Source: Smittium mucronatum (lineage: Eukaryota; Kickxellomycota; Harpellomycetes; Harpellales; Legeriomycetaceae). Taken from it: a stretch of DNA of 24,947 nt. The stretch covers positions 1 to 24,947 of the forward strand of contig LSSL01007560.1 of NCBI GenBank assembly GCA_001953115.1. Direction: 5' to 3'. Of this stretch, positions 1 through 12,020 are shown piece after piece. The notes under the pieces are model-generated. The model searched no databases. It saw nothing but the letters and a program-made list of their open reading frames with translations, and was not told the origin of the DNA. Within the stretch, counting starts at the first letter, position 1; each line of letters begins with the position of its first letter. Made by a program: the position numbers and the translations under genes.

Positions 1-119
1 TATAGAAAAGACTATTATCCTAAACACAATAAGCTCCTCTGTCGGACTACCGGCTGCGTACCTACGGGAAAAGGGTTCAATCTACCAACCGAAAGACCCC
101 CCCTGGCATTGCTTCAAGT
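1..119 (+). repeat. Dispersed repeat, copy A
   Basis: Positions 1-100 align without gaps to 4149-4248, with 82 of 100 bases identical by eye. The match continues with a small length difference to a shared CTTCAAGT at 112-119. The copy may start further left, outside the window. Differences are spread evenly and many are transitions. The last shared bases, CAA followed by GT, could be an exon end and splice donor, because similarity stops exactly there in both copies. The family is unknown. Confidence 0.8.
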
Positions 120-470
120 AGGCGTATGACTGAGGTTACTTGTAGTCAAGAATTAAGCTCTTTGTCAATGAACAATAGTGCGTTGAAGCTATTGAGCTCC
201 TAGTCAGAGCCTAATTCTAACAGGATTAATAAATTAAGCATCTATCCAAGCACGGGATTGATCGACATGGCTTCCCACAAATAGCTGTTAGACGCTGAGA
301 TCCGTCTGACTGTCGAACGCTGGACTTGTGCACTAGACTATGTCTCAGCTGTGCTAAACGATCGGTTCCTCCTGTTTCTAGATGGTCCTCCTCTGGGATC
401 GCTGCCCTCGGAATCGCTAGAGGCTAATCTTGAGCTCAAATGTGTTCCGCGTATGGGGGATTCTTTCTGA
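1..470 (+). pseudogene. GC-richer island with a broken coding-like frame, identity unknown
   Basis: This block is about 46% GC by hand count, similar to the TRP5 exons and far above the DNA that follows. The forward frame from 33 to the TGA at 468-470 gives 146 codons with only two internal stops, both TAG (201-203 and 282-284), each one transition away from CAG or TGG. The stretch after 285 reads like protein, with segments such as RLTVERWTCALDYVSAVLN and DRFLLFLDGPPLGS. The other forward frame, starting at base 1, is open to 126. The reverse strand is also fairly open, with a Ser/Arg-rich reading interrupted by TAGs, so even the direction is uncertain. I recognise no domain. It could be a decayed gene, a fragment of a mobile element, or the end of a gene lying to the left of the window with introns I cannot resolve. 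The first 119 bases belong to a repeat seen again at 4149. Confidence 0.35.
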
Positions 471-1959
471 GCCCAGACTCTTTTTTAGCATTCACGCCAT
501 TGACTCAATGAAGACTTATTTATTTATAAAAACGGTCAATATGACAGATTCTTTTCAAGACCGGACTTTTTTTTACTGTGTAAACCATTGGCTACAACAA
601 AATTATATCATTTTCAAACCAATAAAAATGGGAGAACACTTTCTCTAGTAAATTTTCAAAAATTTGCCAATAGATGATTTCTTTTTATAATTTATTTCCA
701 GATTAGCTAATGATTTTGTAAGTGATCTTAACTCTGTATTTCCAAATTAGGAAAGTAGTAAAAATTTAGTAGTAAAGTGTCCGCTCTCAAAGAGAATCTC
801 CAAAATTCAAAATCTCTTAAATCTACTAATTCATCGCCAAATTACCAATAGAAATAATATTGCTTCGTGCGCTCCGCTTTTTGATTATCCAATAAATTTA
901 GATATCGTAACATGGCCGTATTTCACAAGTTAATTAGTGTAAATTTTTAATATAAAGTGACCATTCTTGAATATAATCAACTGCATGTATCTAGTGTTAT
1001 TTATAAAAATAGAACTTTTACGTTTAAAGAAATTTAATACATGAAAGCCCATCCTAACCTAATCTCGGAGGGCTCTACTCGCCCTTATTCAATAAAATTT
1101 AAGATTTCCTTGTTTATTAATAAATGATTGAAAAATGGAAATAAAATTTTCTCGTGCGGAGAGTAGAAAAATACAATATTAGCTACGAATGATATCATAA
1201 TTTGGCCTGCTAATAGTCTGTGAGTAAGGTTTTCAATGGCTAAACTTAGCAAAAGTTCTTATTTGAGCATTTTATCCTTCCGTTTCATAGATTATAAAGC
1301 GGAACCAATTAACGATTTAAAGGTTGATAAATTTAAGGATCAATGAAAATAATGAATGTTTTAGTTGAGATCTGAAAGGTCAGCTAGCAGGGATATCATG
1401 TAATTTTGAAAATAATCTCAACATCGGATATTGTCTCAGTACTTAATTTAGTTACTTCGAGACCTAACTTTTTTAAAAAAAAACTAGTAAAAAACCCCCG
1501 ATGTGTACGCAGAAGGCATATTATGTCATTCGATTTCTACCATTTAAAGTTTTTTTTACGGCTCTGAATTTCACATAGTTTTAGCACTTGCAATTATTCA
1601 TTGGAAAAATTTTAAATGCTTTTTCAACCTAAAAATGCGACATACTGAGAATATATATTGGTATTTGGATGTTATTTTGGGTGTTTGGAAAGTGTGCCGT
1701 ACTATTCGATTTCAATAAGTTTATAAAATGACGGGGTCCTATTCTAAAATTTTGATAAAAATATAACTCAAAAGTTAATTTGAAAGCTAATATCTCCATT
1801 CCATATAAGCCTAAAATTGTTCGTATATTTAATACACTGCGACCCTGGGGTATCAATAGATCGTAGTTTTATAATTAGATCGTCTTTTTATTGGTTATAT
1901 ATATTATGGTTATTAAACATATACCTCTTCGTCTTAAAAGAATTGAATACATTCTATAA
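471..1959 (+). pseudogene. Possible decayed coding sequence, many stops
   Basis: Composition falls abruptly after 470, but the forward frame used by the island remains stop-poor in blocks: 504-674 (57 codons), 762-848, 885-1343 (153 codons with stops at 948, 1035, 1125, 1164 and 1221) and about 1545-1718. Segments such as GRTLSLVNFQKFANR (near 640) and KAHPNLISEGSTRPYSIKF (from 1044) look like protein rather than translated noise. Several stops are one transition from CAA, CAG, CGA or TGG. Around 680-760 and 1347-1500 this frame is full of stops. From 1352 to about 1560 another forward frame is the open one, so frameshifts would be needed. The reverse strand is also open at 1629-1856. I recognise no family. 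Chance openness cannot be excluded by eye. Confidence 0.28.
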
Positions 1960-3279
1960 ATTACATCAAACTCGTATATAAAGCCCAAAACCAATGTAGT
2001 CTTATCAAAATTTCTAATTTTTTTAAAGATATAAATATTGATTTAAAATTTCCTAAAGATTATAAAAAAACTGAGATTTTTAAACAAAAATAAAAGATCT
2101 ATTTCTATGTGTTTTATGCCAATCATAATCGTTTATTCCGAAGAAAATGGCTTTGAGATAGATGTAATAAAAAAAATACGTACCTTTATTGACTAAGACT
2201 CAAATGCGAACTTTAACCTAAACTTTGTTATTACTCCCAATAACTTGGTTCTCTTCACCAACATGACACTAGCTATAACCTTATAAAAAAATTATTATTC
2301 TATAATTATATGCGAAGATGTGTTTGTTTGTTGGATAAATAAATGGAACTCACACTGTGATATGTGGTTTAAATATCATTTACATACTAAGACATCAATG
2401 ATACTCACTTATTTCTCATAGTAAACATGTAAAATAAATTCAGATACGAAAATTCCATCCTTTTTAAGATATAATACAATCTGAATATTTCTAAAATCCA
2501 CCACCCTTTAAATTAACAGAGTTCTTGGAGTTTTATTCAATAAAATTTAAAAAAATATTCAGAAAAATGTGTCAAAAAAGTGAGGCACAAAAAATATTCT
2601 CCATAATTAAGAGAAAAGGGTATGTTTTCTTTTTTATCTAGATACGAATACTATTCTCTATTTACGTATTGATTTTTTTTTATGAAAATTTTATTTTAAA
2701 TATAATTTAAAGTTATAAAAACCGACTTCAAATATTTAAAAAAAAGGTTTAAAAAAGTCTTCACTCAACTCCTTTCTGCATTATTTTCGGCTTCATTCCT
2801 ATGTAAAGTATTCAAATAGCATCTTACAGTTTTTGCCTAAAATCTGCTAAAAATATGGATATATAATAGCAATCCGGGACAATAACACTTCAAATATTTT
2901 TAGTGAGAGATTTTTTAATAATAGTGGTTTATCAAAAAAAAAAAATCCAAGATTCTAGAAAGAAAGGGTGTGGTTAATCAAAATTAGAGACTTTTTAGGT
3001 AAAACAACTTTTCCATATAAATGCTATTAAATGAAACCTTGATTGAATGGTGGTTATTCGATGAACTAATATCCGCTTGATCGTTTTAAATGAAAGTTCA
3101 TTGTTTGCGAACACTTTGAAAAATCTATAAATTTTGTGTATGAAATCGGGTTAAAAAGAAAATCTAATCTTGTACCAATTACCTTGAAATATTGAACTTC
3201 TGGTGTGTCAGATGGGGGTTTTGCGACTAAATTTTCAAAAAAAAATGTTTTTTATAACTTTTTATTAACTTTAAAATAA
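1960..3279 (+). pseudogene. Possible decayed coding sequence in a single frame
   Basis: One forward frame runs 440 codons with about 21 internal stops, roughly half of what I would expect by chance at this AT content. The best blocks are 2047-2286 (one stop, with segments such as IIIVYSEENGFEIDVIKK), 2287-2418 (no stop) and 2740-3276. In the last, segments such as KFIVCEHFEKSINFVYEIG and KRKSNLVPITLKY sit between isolated TGA and TAA codons. The other two forward frames over 3100-3240 are visibly poorer. There is no recognisable motif, no good start and no clear end. It may continue the sequence at 471-1959 after a frameshift near 1870-1960. If real, this is a gene or element ruined mainly by point changes that create stops rather than by indels. 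Confidence 0.28.
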
Positions 3280-4148
3280 ATTTCCCGTATAAAAAAAATA
3301 AAATTCATATATTATTTAAAAAGAAACCAAAAATGTATAATTGATTTTTTTTTTCCCTAAAAAGATCTTATTTCTCAGCTGTTTTTTTTTTTAAAAAAAG
3401 ATTGAATACGATTCAATTATATATGTTCAATTTCTTAATTAATTTATGTGTTTGTAAATTATTACAAAATATCAAGTTTATGTTTTTATTTTCATTTTCA
3501 TTTAATTCGTCTCAATTAAATATTTTAATAGAATAATTTTCAAAAAAAAATTATAAACTTTTTGCAAAAATAGTTGAATTTAAAAATGAATAATATATAT
3601 CTAATATAATTTTTTGGTTTAACTAATGGAAATTTTACAGCTTAATTATGGTAAATTTGATTTATAATTTTATAAAAAGATAAGTGTTGGGTTTTTTTAT
3701 TCTAACAGAATCTTTCTGTAAAATTAAATTTATGTATTAGCACTTAATTTTATTCTTTTATATAAAAAAAATGTCATAACTCGCACCTTGCCTATTAAAC
3801 TTATGATATATTTTAATAAACATACTAGAAAATGTTTCGGTTTATTCCATGTATAAAACCTTTTGTTCCAAGTTTTCAATTTGGTCTTTATATAAAGCCA
3901 TTTTCGAAATAAAAATATTGATTCTACTAAATAATAACATTTAAGCAGCCTAATATATTAGTTTGCGAAACTAGAAAAAGTTTATTTTATTTTAGATTAA
4001 TAAACCCAGTGCTTTATTCTAACAATTCTAACTATATTTAGTGTATAATTATATATATTAGGCGCTTTTTTTTGTATCACGGAATTTTATTTTAAGATAA
4101 CTTAATTAAAAATTATAATGAAAAAAATATGAAAAAAAGAAAAAGACG
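3280..4148. other. AT-rich spacer, no gene seen
   Basis: Very AT-rich sequence dominated by A and T runs and short TATATA stretches. I see no open frame of note, RNA gene or repeat apart from short homopolymers. An ATATATATTAGG-like word occurs near 4052-4062 and again at 4273-4284, on either side of the 4149 repeat copy. In sequence this rich in TA it may be coincidence. Confidence 0.6.
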
Positions 4149-4271
4149 TATAGAAAAGACTATTGTCCCAACTAAAATAAGCTCCTCTGACAGACTAACA
4201 GCTGATTACCTACGGGAAAATGTCGAAATCTACCAACCAAAAGACCCTCCTCCCTTGAAATTTCTTCAAGT
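4149..4271 (+). repeat. Dispersed repeat, copy B (decayed)
   Basis: This is the second copy of the repeat at 1-119: 82% identical without gaps over its first 100 bases, then about 4 bases longer before the shared CTTCAAGT. It stands out as a more mixed-composition patch inside extremely AT-rich DNA. In the frame corresponding to the one open in copy A it carries several stops (TAA, TGA), so it is further decayed. Short peptide words are still shared in another frame (APLSDY versus APLTD followed by a stop, and STNRKT versus STNQKT). Beyond the repeat the two loci show no similarity I can see. Confidence 0.8.
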
Positions 4272-5828
4272 CATATATATTAGGTGAATTCATTAATAAA
4301 TTTATGTTTTATATACCTTTATTACAAACTTTTGAAAATTAGGAGTGTATAAATCACGAAGTGGACTATTTAAAATTCTAATGACGCTATAAATATATAT
4401 ATAAAAACCACGCATATTTTTAGCTATAACCAATTGCTTTATTTTTTACTTTTTTTGATTTATTGAAACAATAATCTTTTTTTTATCTGTATCTTTTAAT
4501 GAAAATTATTTGAATATTAAACTTGGAATAACTAATCCTTTTATAATAAAAAAGGGAATAATTTAATAATACTTTTTAATTTTTTTTTATGACATATTTT
4601 TGTATATTTTTAGAATTTTAAATAATAATAAAAATAATTTTAAAAAAATCGTGTCTTGTATTCAGTAACTTCTTCAAAAAAATACGAATAAAATTTGTTG
4701 AAAAAAAAATAAAGGGTTCTTCTAAAAAGTCTAATAAATGGATTTTTTAAATTTTTTGCAATGATAATTTTTTTTAAATTAATTAAAAATAACTACCAAT
4801 AAAAAATATTTAAATATACTTTTTAATTATTTGACATTTTATAAACATATTTCTTAAAAATTTTATTATTTGAAAATTTAAATTTGAATTTGTGTTTTTA
4901 AAAATTGGAGCTAATGATTTGATTTTAAATAAACATATATAAAATAAGATTGTAAACATTATTGATCTATCAAATTTATTTTAACGTTCTGCGATTTAAA
5001 TAGGCATTAATCCCCATTTTTTTCTCAAGAGTATTTAAAATGAAAAAATTTAATATATGTCAAAAAAAATTTCTAATAAAAGAACTAAGATAAAAGCATT
5101 ATTATGAATAAACACCTATCTAACTTTTAAAAAAAAATATTTAAATTTACCTTAAATTAATCAATTGTATTAATTAAGAGCATTTTTTAATATTATATTT
5201 GCTTTATTTTATGTTCAAGCAAACGGAAAAGTTGATATTGGATATAGTGAATAAAATAAAATAGGTTATTTTTTTAAATACCGAATTTATATGACTAAAA
5301 AAGTTTATTCTACACAAAATATAAAACCAAAAGTTTACATTAATTCTGAAAAAAAATATCACTTACTTTTTTTCCCATCCTAATTTTATTTATTTTAATA
5401 TTATAAAAAACTCTCTTTGTTTATGAAATTGATTTTTTTGTGATTTAAAATCTGAAGCAAAATTTAAGTTTTTTTCTAATAATCCAATTTTCTCTCAAAA
5501 TAGAATTATATTCCTTCTTAATATTATTCATTATAACTGTATTTTTTTTTCCATGTCACTGAATTTCATTCTAGATTTGATTTTTAAATATATATACGCA
5601 ATTTTTTTTTTAATTTTTACCTAAATATGTTAAAGCGTATTTTCAATTGAAAATGTTTCTTTCTACTCCCATAAAGAAATTAAAGAAAAAAATTCCGTAT
5701 TTTATTAGGTAATTTCCAATAACATAAACCACCTTTTATCCAAAAAAAAATTAAGCAAATGACCGAATAATTTCATTAAAAAATAAATATTTTTTCTAAA
5801 TTTTCGAACTTAAAAATTTAAGTTGCAT

Positions 5829-5884
5829 GTGATTGTGATTTTGGGAGGGGGGAAGGTGGGGGGTTGAAATATAAGTGATTGTGA
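5829..5884 (+). other. G-rich tract flanked by 10-bp direct repeats
   Basis: A run of GGG, A, GGGGGG, AA, GG, T, GGGGGG occupies 5843-5863 and interrupts DNA that otherwise has almost no G runs. It could fold as a two-layer or bulged G-quadruplex; it does not contain four separate G3 runs. The same 10-base word, GTGATTGTGA, lies on each side at 5829-5838 and 5875-5884. A 36-base segment between direct repeats could be an insertion footprint or slippage product. Confidence 0.5.
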
Positions 5885-7353
5885 CCAAATTTTGGATGTT
5901 ATTACTATTTTATTATGTGTATATAATTTCACATTGAAACATCACATTTAACAATATTATCCGAAATATTATTTAGTGCCAAAAAAATTCATTTTTTATA
6001 TGCAATTCTACTCATCAAATATTATTTGCTTTTTTTAATTGAATTTTTTATAATGTAATATATGCTAAAAAATAAAATATTAATGTAATGCTATAGATAA
6101 GATATTATTAATTTTTTCCATTTTTATTTGCAATTAAATAATTATTTTCAAAGTTAAGTATTTTCTGTTTACAAATTTATTATCGGGTATAATAAAAATA
6201 AAATAATTGATTTTTTGATAGTATGTGTGTACCGTTAAAATTTTGACTCAAAAACTATTTTCACCTTTGATTTATCCAATAAAAAATATTTCAGGATAAA
6301 AATTTTCTAATTTTCTGAATACATTTTTTAATTGTCATGAAATTGAAATAAAAAACTTACATTAATTATCTATTTTTCTTTTTTTTACCGGTATTAATGA
6401 AGATAAAAAATTTAAATATTTTATTCGCTTATGAATCAAATTCACTTAGATAATCATTTCTTTAAATAATTAAATAGCATTTGAATATAAATATATATAA
6501 TACATCTATAAACAATATCGACTCATTTAAAATTACCAGATATAAATTCCAATTATAAATAAAATTCAATTTTGAAGAATAAATTTTTGATAAATTTGGG
6601 GTAATTCGCTTTATTATAATTATGATTTCAGTTTATAGAACTAATTTTATTTGCAGTTTTGAGATTGCTTAATTTTTTCGTATTTTTTAAAAAAATATCT
6701 TATCAGAATTATGAATAAAAAAACGAAGAATATGTTTTCTTAATCTCATAAAATTTTAAATAGCTATATTGGTTAAAAATGATTTAATTATACGTTTAAA
6801 AAATAAATTCCGTTGATTTTATAAAGCTGAAATCTTTAAAGATTCTGAAATTTTATAGAGTTCTGAATCAGTTTATTTCTGAAAAAAAAATTTTGCAGCT
6901 AATATTACCTTAAAGAAATTGGTATATAGAAATTATTTCAAAATATATAAAAATGAATATTTATTTGCTACCTTTACCAGTTAGAGATAAAAAGATTTCA
7001 TATGAAAATCTTTACTAATGAAAATTTGGTTTTAAAAATACTTTCTGGAATGTTTTTAAAGTTTTTAATTGTTATCCTTACAAAGTTTAACTTTTTTTAC
7101 TGAAAAAATTAGCAATATTTGAGTATATTTTAATCGAAACTAGTGAAATTATAATTTTTATGAAATATTTGTTATAAATATGATCTTTATACTCAAAATA
7201 TTTTATAATCAATTCATTTAATCATATATGTATAAGTTAAATACTTATTGGTCATTAGATTTTTAATTGATTTTGAACTTATGCATTATCAAATCTTTAT
7301 AAATTATACAATATTTTAGGACCTTTTTTAAAAAAAATCTGGTTTGGATAATT

Positions 7354-7374
7354 ATTTTATTTTATTTTATTTTA
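7354..7374. repeat. ATTTT microsatellite, 4 units
   Basis: Four perfect ATTTT units followed by A. The same unit recurs at 9513. Confidence 0.85.
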
Positions 7375-9512
7375 CAAGAATTTTTAAACACTTTTTTTAA
7401 TTTATTTTTCTAATTATTATCTTTGAAGTATTTTTTCCCTAGTGAAACATAATTAAAACTGAATATTTTTTTTGAAATTATTTAATTTTTAATTTTTTTC
7501 ATTTATCCAGATATTTATTTACTTTTCCTTTTTCGCCAAACTATCTATTAAGAATATAATTATTATAAAAATGATCAGTTTTAAAATCTAAACTTATTTC
7601 ATATTTTATCATTAAGAAAATTTCTGATTAAAAATCTTATTTATTTATTTTTTTTAAAAAATAATAATAAAATTGAAAATTTCATAATTACAAGATATAA
7701 AAATTCGGTAATTTTTTTGTTTTTTCAGAATTTAATTTAGATATAGACGTTTTTACTTTGATTTAAATTTGAATATTAGTCAGTTTTGTTTTTTTTAAAG
7801 AAAAAACAAACCTCTGAAGCATTAATTCTCTTTTAACCCCTTTTATTAGATAGTTTATAGTATTTATCTTCATAAAAAACATTATAATATATATAAAAAA
7901 TTAATTTATTATATATATATATAATTATATGAAAATTTGATTTAAAACTGATAGATAGTGCTTAAGCTTTTAATATATTTTCAAACAATTTGGAGTTTAT
8001 ATTAATAAAAAGAAGGCTTAAGAATTTCCACTTTAGGATAATGCATTTATCAATCAAGAGAATATTATTATTTCTTTATATATATATATATAATCCTTCA
8101 AAATTTTTTGGAGTAAATAAATTGTAGACTCTTCAGATTAAAATATAATTTTTTTTTAAAAAAAAATAAATTGAATGGCGGGTATTATTATAATTACCTA
8201 AAATAACCTCAAAATTATACATTTTTAGTAATTAAAAGGCTAATTATTTATCAATATGTGCTAAACTTATCTCCCATAAATTTTATTTATAGCCTGCGTT
8301 TATTTTTTTTAAAAAAATAATAAGACTAATTTTCGCTGCTTTTATCATTTTTTTAGTTTCAAATATCATTTAAAACTTTTTTAATATTTTTTGAAAATTA
8401 CTTTTTGAAATTTCATTTGCATGATTTTATCTGAATTTTGTGTATTTAATAGCTTATAATTTTAAAAAGACTTAAATACGCAAAAAATATTTATAAAAAA
8501 TCAAATCAAAAATTAAATTTAGTGTAAAAAAAAACAACTTCAAACCATCAAGATAATCTATAACTTTTTTGCTAAATGTGTTTAATCGATTTAAAAAAAA
8601 CAAATATAATATTTCAATACTTATTAATCAATTTTTTTTTAATTGTTTTAACTTGATTTATTGACTCAAGTCATTAGATTCTTTTATTAAATATGTACAT
8701 ATATATTCTATTAATTGAAAATACCTTAACAAGTTCAAATAATTTGATTTTTTTAATTTAAAAAACATAGATTTAATTTAAAGATATGTTTTAGGGGCTT
8801 TTAAATGTTGAAATTATAAATAAGAGAGATCCTTAGACAGATGAGATTCTTTTTTCTGAAAAAATTTTATAGGATAACTTCTTTTAAAAATATTTTTTGG
8901 CCTAATAAATTTTTATAATTTTGAAAATTTTAGTAGAATTTCCTATTTTAATTATATAATTATTATTTGCTAAAAATAATATTTTTTGTATATAAAAAAT
9001 ATATTATAAAGAATTTATGGAAATTCAACAAGTAAAAATTCAGGTATAATGAAGAATATTTTGATTTTAAAATATTTTTTAAATCAATATTTTTCAGAAA
9101 TGATTAATTGAGAAAATGTTTTGTTATTAACTCTTCTTAAACTAATTTATTAAAACAAAAAGTATTTTTCATCTCTTGTTTAAAAAAAGATAGCAAAAAT
9201 TAAATAAGCTGACCATAATTATTTTAACTAGCACTAATTACGCTCTTTTTTCAAAAAAAATCAGCCGTTTTAATATCTAAATATCAAATTAAAAAAGTCA
9301 AAATTATTAATTGGTTTTTTAATATTTTCTCATTTTTATCATTATTTTATACTCTGTGTTTTCATATTATTTTTTCCTAAAAATTTAAAGAATATATAAA
9401 CACATAATTTTATCTTATAATATTGAATTATATTTATTATATCCCACCATTTGATAGAGAGAAAACAGATAAACAATTAAAATTATTTTATAATGGCTTA
9501 GAAAAAATTTTT

Positions 9513-9541
9513 ATTTTATTTTATTTTATTTTATTTTATTT
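9513..9541. repeat. ATTTT microsatellite, 5+ units
   Basis: Five perfect ATTTT units and a partial sixth, directly after a run of T. It shares its unit with the tract at 7354. Confidence 0.9.
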
Positions 9542-12020
9542 AAGCAAACCTTAAAATATAATTTAATATGGCAGGAGAAAATAAAATGAGCACAAAGACT
9601 TACACTGAATACCAAAAAAAATATTGATGGTTTTATATTGGTTATCTTAGAGCATTAAAAACAATTTAAAAAAGTGAAGATAATTAAAATTATTTTAAAA
9701 AATTAAATCAAATAATTTGGAACGATTTATAGAATGTTTAAAAACGTCAAATATTGATATAATTTATGAAAAATACTATTTCCAAATTTATTGTAATCTC
9801 AAATTTATTTATTTTTTTAAAAAAAAAACTGCTAAATAATTGATATATTATTGAGCTTAACATTTTTATATACAATATATATAGAGTTATTTTTCAAATA
9901 TATACTGAATTAAATTTTTAAACATGATTAATATTATTGATTCAGCATGAATAATTTGATTTAAACAAAAAATATCTAAATTAAATAAAACCATCTTTAA
10001 AATTTTCAATGATAAAATTTATTATTAAATTTATCTTATGTGAATTTTTTTATAAGATAAGCCGTAGCCTGTGATATTATCTGATATGATTATTATATGA
10101 CTTCCGAATATTATTATAAAATAAAATCATTTTTCAGAGTTGCTTCATAAATTATTTTCACCCTCATTGAGTCTTTATGCTCAATTTTTATTCGAAAAAT
10201 CATTTTTTGCTGAAGCCTATCTAGTCTTATTCAGCTCATTTTAGTTGCTTTTAATATCCATTACTCCTATTATTTTAGTTATAATACTCAACATTTCTTA
10301 AAAAATTGAATACTTTTTCTCATTTTTGTAGAGAAGGTATTATTATCAATTGAATCATGGGTTTAAGTGCAAAATAATGCTAAAATATAATAAAATAAAA
10401 ATTTCACTTTAATTTCTAAAAAAATACCCTTAAAATAATAAGGTTTTTTTTATTAAAAAATCTTTTTATAAAATTAAAAAAAAATATCACATTCCAAAAT
10501 AATTGATTTCAAATAATAGAATATTTTTCTCTGTATTAAATCATTCAAAAGAATAGTTTTCAAAGTTTTATGATATTTCAAAATTTATTTCCCAAAAAAA
10601 TTTGAAAAAAAAATTCCAGAGTCTTTAGAAATTTTATATTTTAGAAAAAAACGTATTATATAAGTATATGGATTTTTTCTTTTGGTTTGGGGGAGGGGTT
10701 AATAATTTTTCTATCCATTTTGGCTTCAATGAATTAATTTAAATAAAAAAATAACGATTTATTAAAATAAAACCATTATAAGCAGAGATGGAATAATTTT
10801 GATCCAAAAGCTTATTATAATATTCTAAGATACCCATGATTTCACTAATAGGGCTTTTTCTTTTAATTTTATATCGTTTTCATATAATAAAAATTCCCCA
10901 AAATTATTTATGTTTGTTTCAATTTTGATATATATGTTTTTTTAATGGAAAAAAAGCGGAGATAAAAAAGTTAGTAAATACCCTTTTTTTCTTTTGAAAG
11001 CGAAAAATTTGAAACTAGTTATATGTACCAATTTTTCTTTTTTATATTTATTTTAACAAATCGTAATTAAAAACCCCTGGTATGAGAAAAAACCCCTTCA
11101 TTTATTAATAAGCTAAACGTCAATAGATTATTTTGGAACAAAGTCAAACGTTTCACCAGCTACTTACTAACTATTATTAAAGAAATATAAGATATTAAAA
11201 GCCACTAATGATAAAAATTTTCATTTTGAAGCTGATTTTTCTGGGGTTTCAAAGTTTAGTGAATCATTTCGTATACTTTTAAGTAATAAATACTGATTAA
11301 ATATATAATAAAAAATTACATGAAAAGTTTCAGATTAATAAAACCAAATATTTTTACCCAGAGAAATATAAAAAGAAACCAAGTTTTATAATAAATTGGA
11401 TTTTTATTTTTTGATGAATAAAAACAGTCGAATTTTTTTCCACATAGAATTTAGAGTATCGATTTGTAAAAAATGAATAATCTTAAGGCTCGATTCATCA
11501 TAATGATTTTTTTTATGCCAAATTTATACACATATATAAATCCATAAATTAATTTTATTTCAGACAGTTTTCATAAATTATATTTGAGAAAAATATGACA
11601 ATAGTGAATGTTGGGAGATTTCAAAAAAAAAATAGATTTCTTTAATCATTAATTTTTAGTCTTTAAAGGGTATTTAATCTTTTTTTTTCCAGATAATTAC
11701 TCTAAATTAACCGTTAAAATAGAATTCTAATAAAAATATAAGTAACCAATAATCCTTTTTTGGGCCATGGAATTATAATAAAATATATATTTTTGGATAA
11801 ATTGCTATTATCTTATAAAAAATCGGTATAATTGTCGTCATTGTATTCTAGATTTATTTATTTATAGTTTAATGTGCCAAATAATCAATAAATAATAATT
11901 CTATGGTAATTAAAATTTTCAATTTATTTAATTTGTGGAAATTTCAATTTTATAATAAAGTCTATGTCAATGGTATTTTTAGTAGTTTCAGTTTTTGGTA
12001 AAACTAAAAAAATAAGATGA

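Larger units (their letters stand above)
4272..12020. other. 7.7-kb AT-rich gene desert
   Basis: Extremely AT-rich, low-complexity DNA with A and T runs of 6-10 bases. It holds TA microsatellites (near 7909-7923 and 8077-8092), two ATTTT microsatellites and two isolated G-rich tracts (5843-5863 and 10684-10698). The only patch with a coding flavour is 10137-10301: 54 codons with one TAG, after an acceptor-like TTTTTCAG. I would not call it a gene. I see no tRNA, rRNA or transposon ends. The character suggests an AT isochore or pericentromere-like DNA; mitochondrial origin is unlikely given the absence of mitochondrial genes. Confidence 0.6.

Noticed and set aside
73..86. GGGTTCAATCTACC, resembling the tRNA B box of a tRNA-derived SINE
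   Set aside because: The last consensus base is wrong, copy B does not preserve it well, and no A box lies at the right distance.
430..648. 72-codon frame from a TTG
   Set aside because: It overlaps another equally open forward frame (504-674) that is continuous with the surrounding stop-poor frame; there is no ATG start and no motif.
1653..1680. YLDVIL peptide resembling the YLDD active-site motif of Ty3/gypsy reverse transcriptase
   Set aside because: The second Asp is Val, and none of the other expected blocks (such as the FGLxNAPxxF region) is found upstream; the match is too short.
1629..1856. 75-codon reverse-strand frame
   Set aside because: No ATG at the start and no recognisable domain; the forward strand is also open over part of it, so neither strand is supported.
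4052..4284. ATATATATTAGG words on both sides of repeat copy B as a target-site duplication
   Set aside because: The left word is about 90 bases before the repeat starts, and TA-rich words like this are abundant here.
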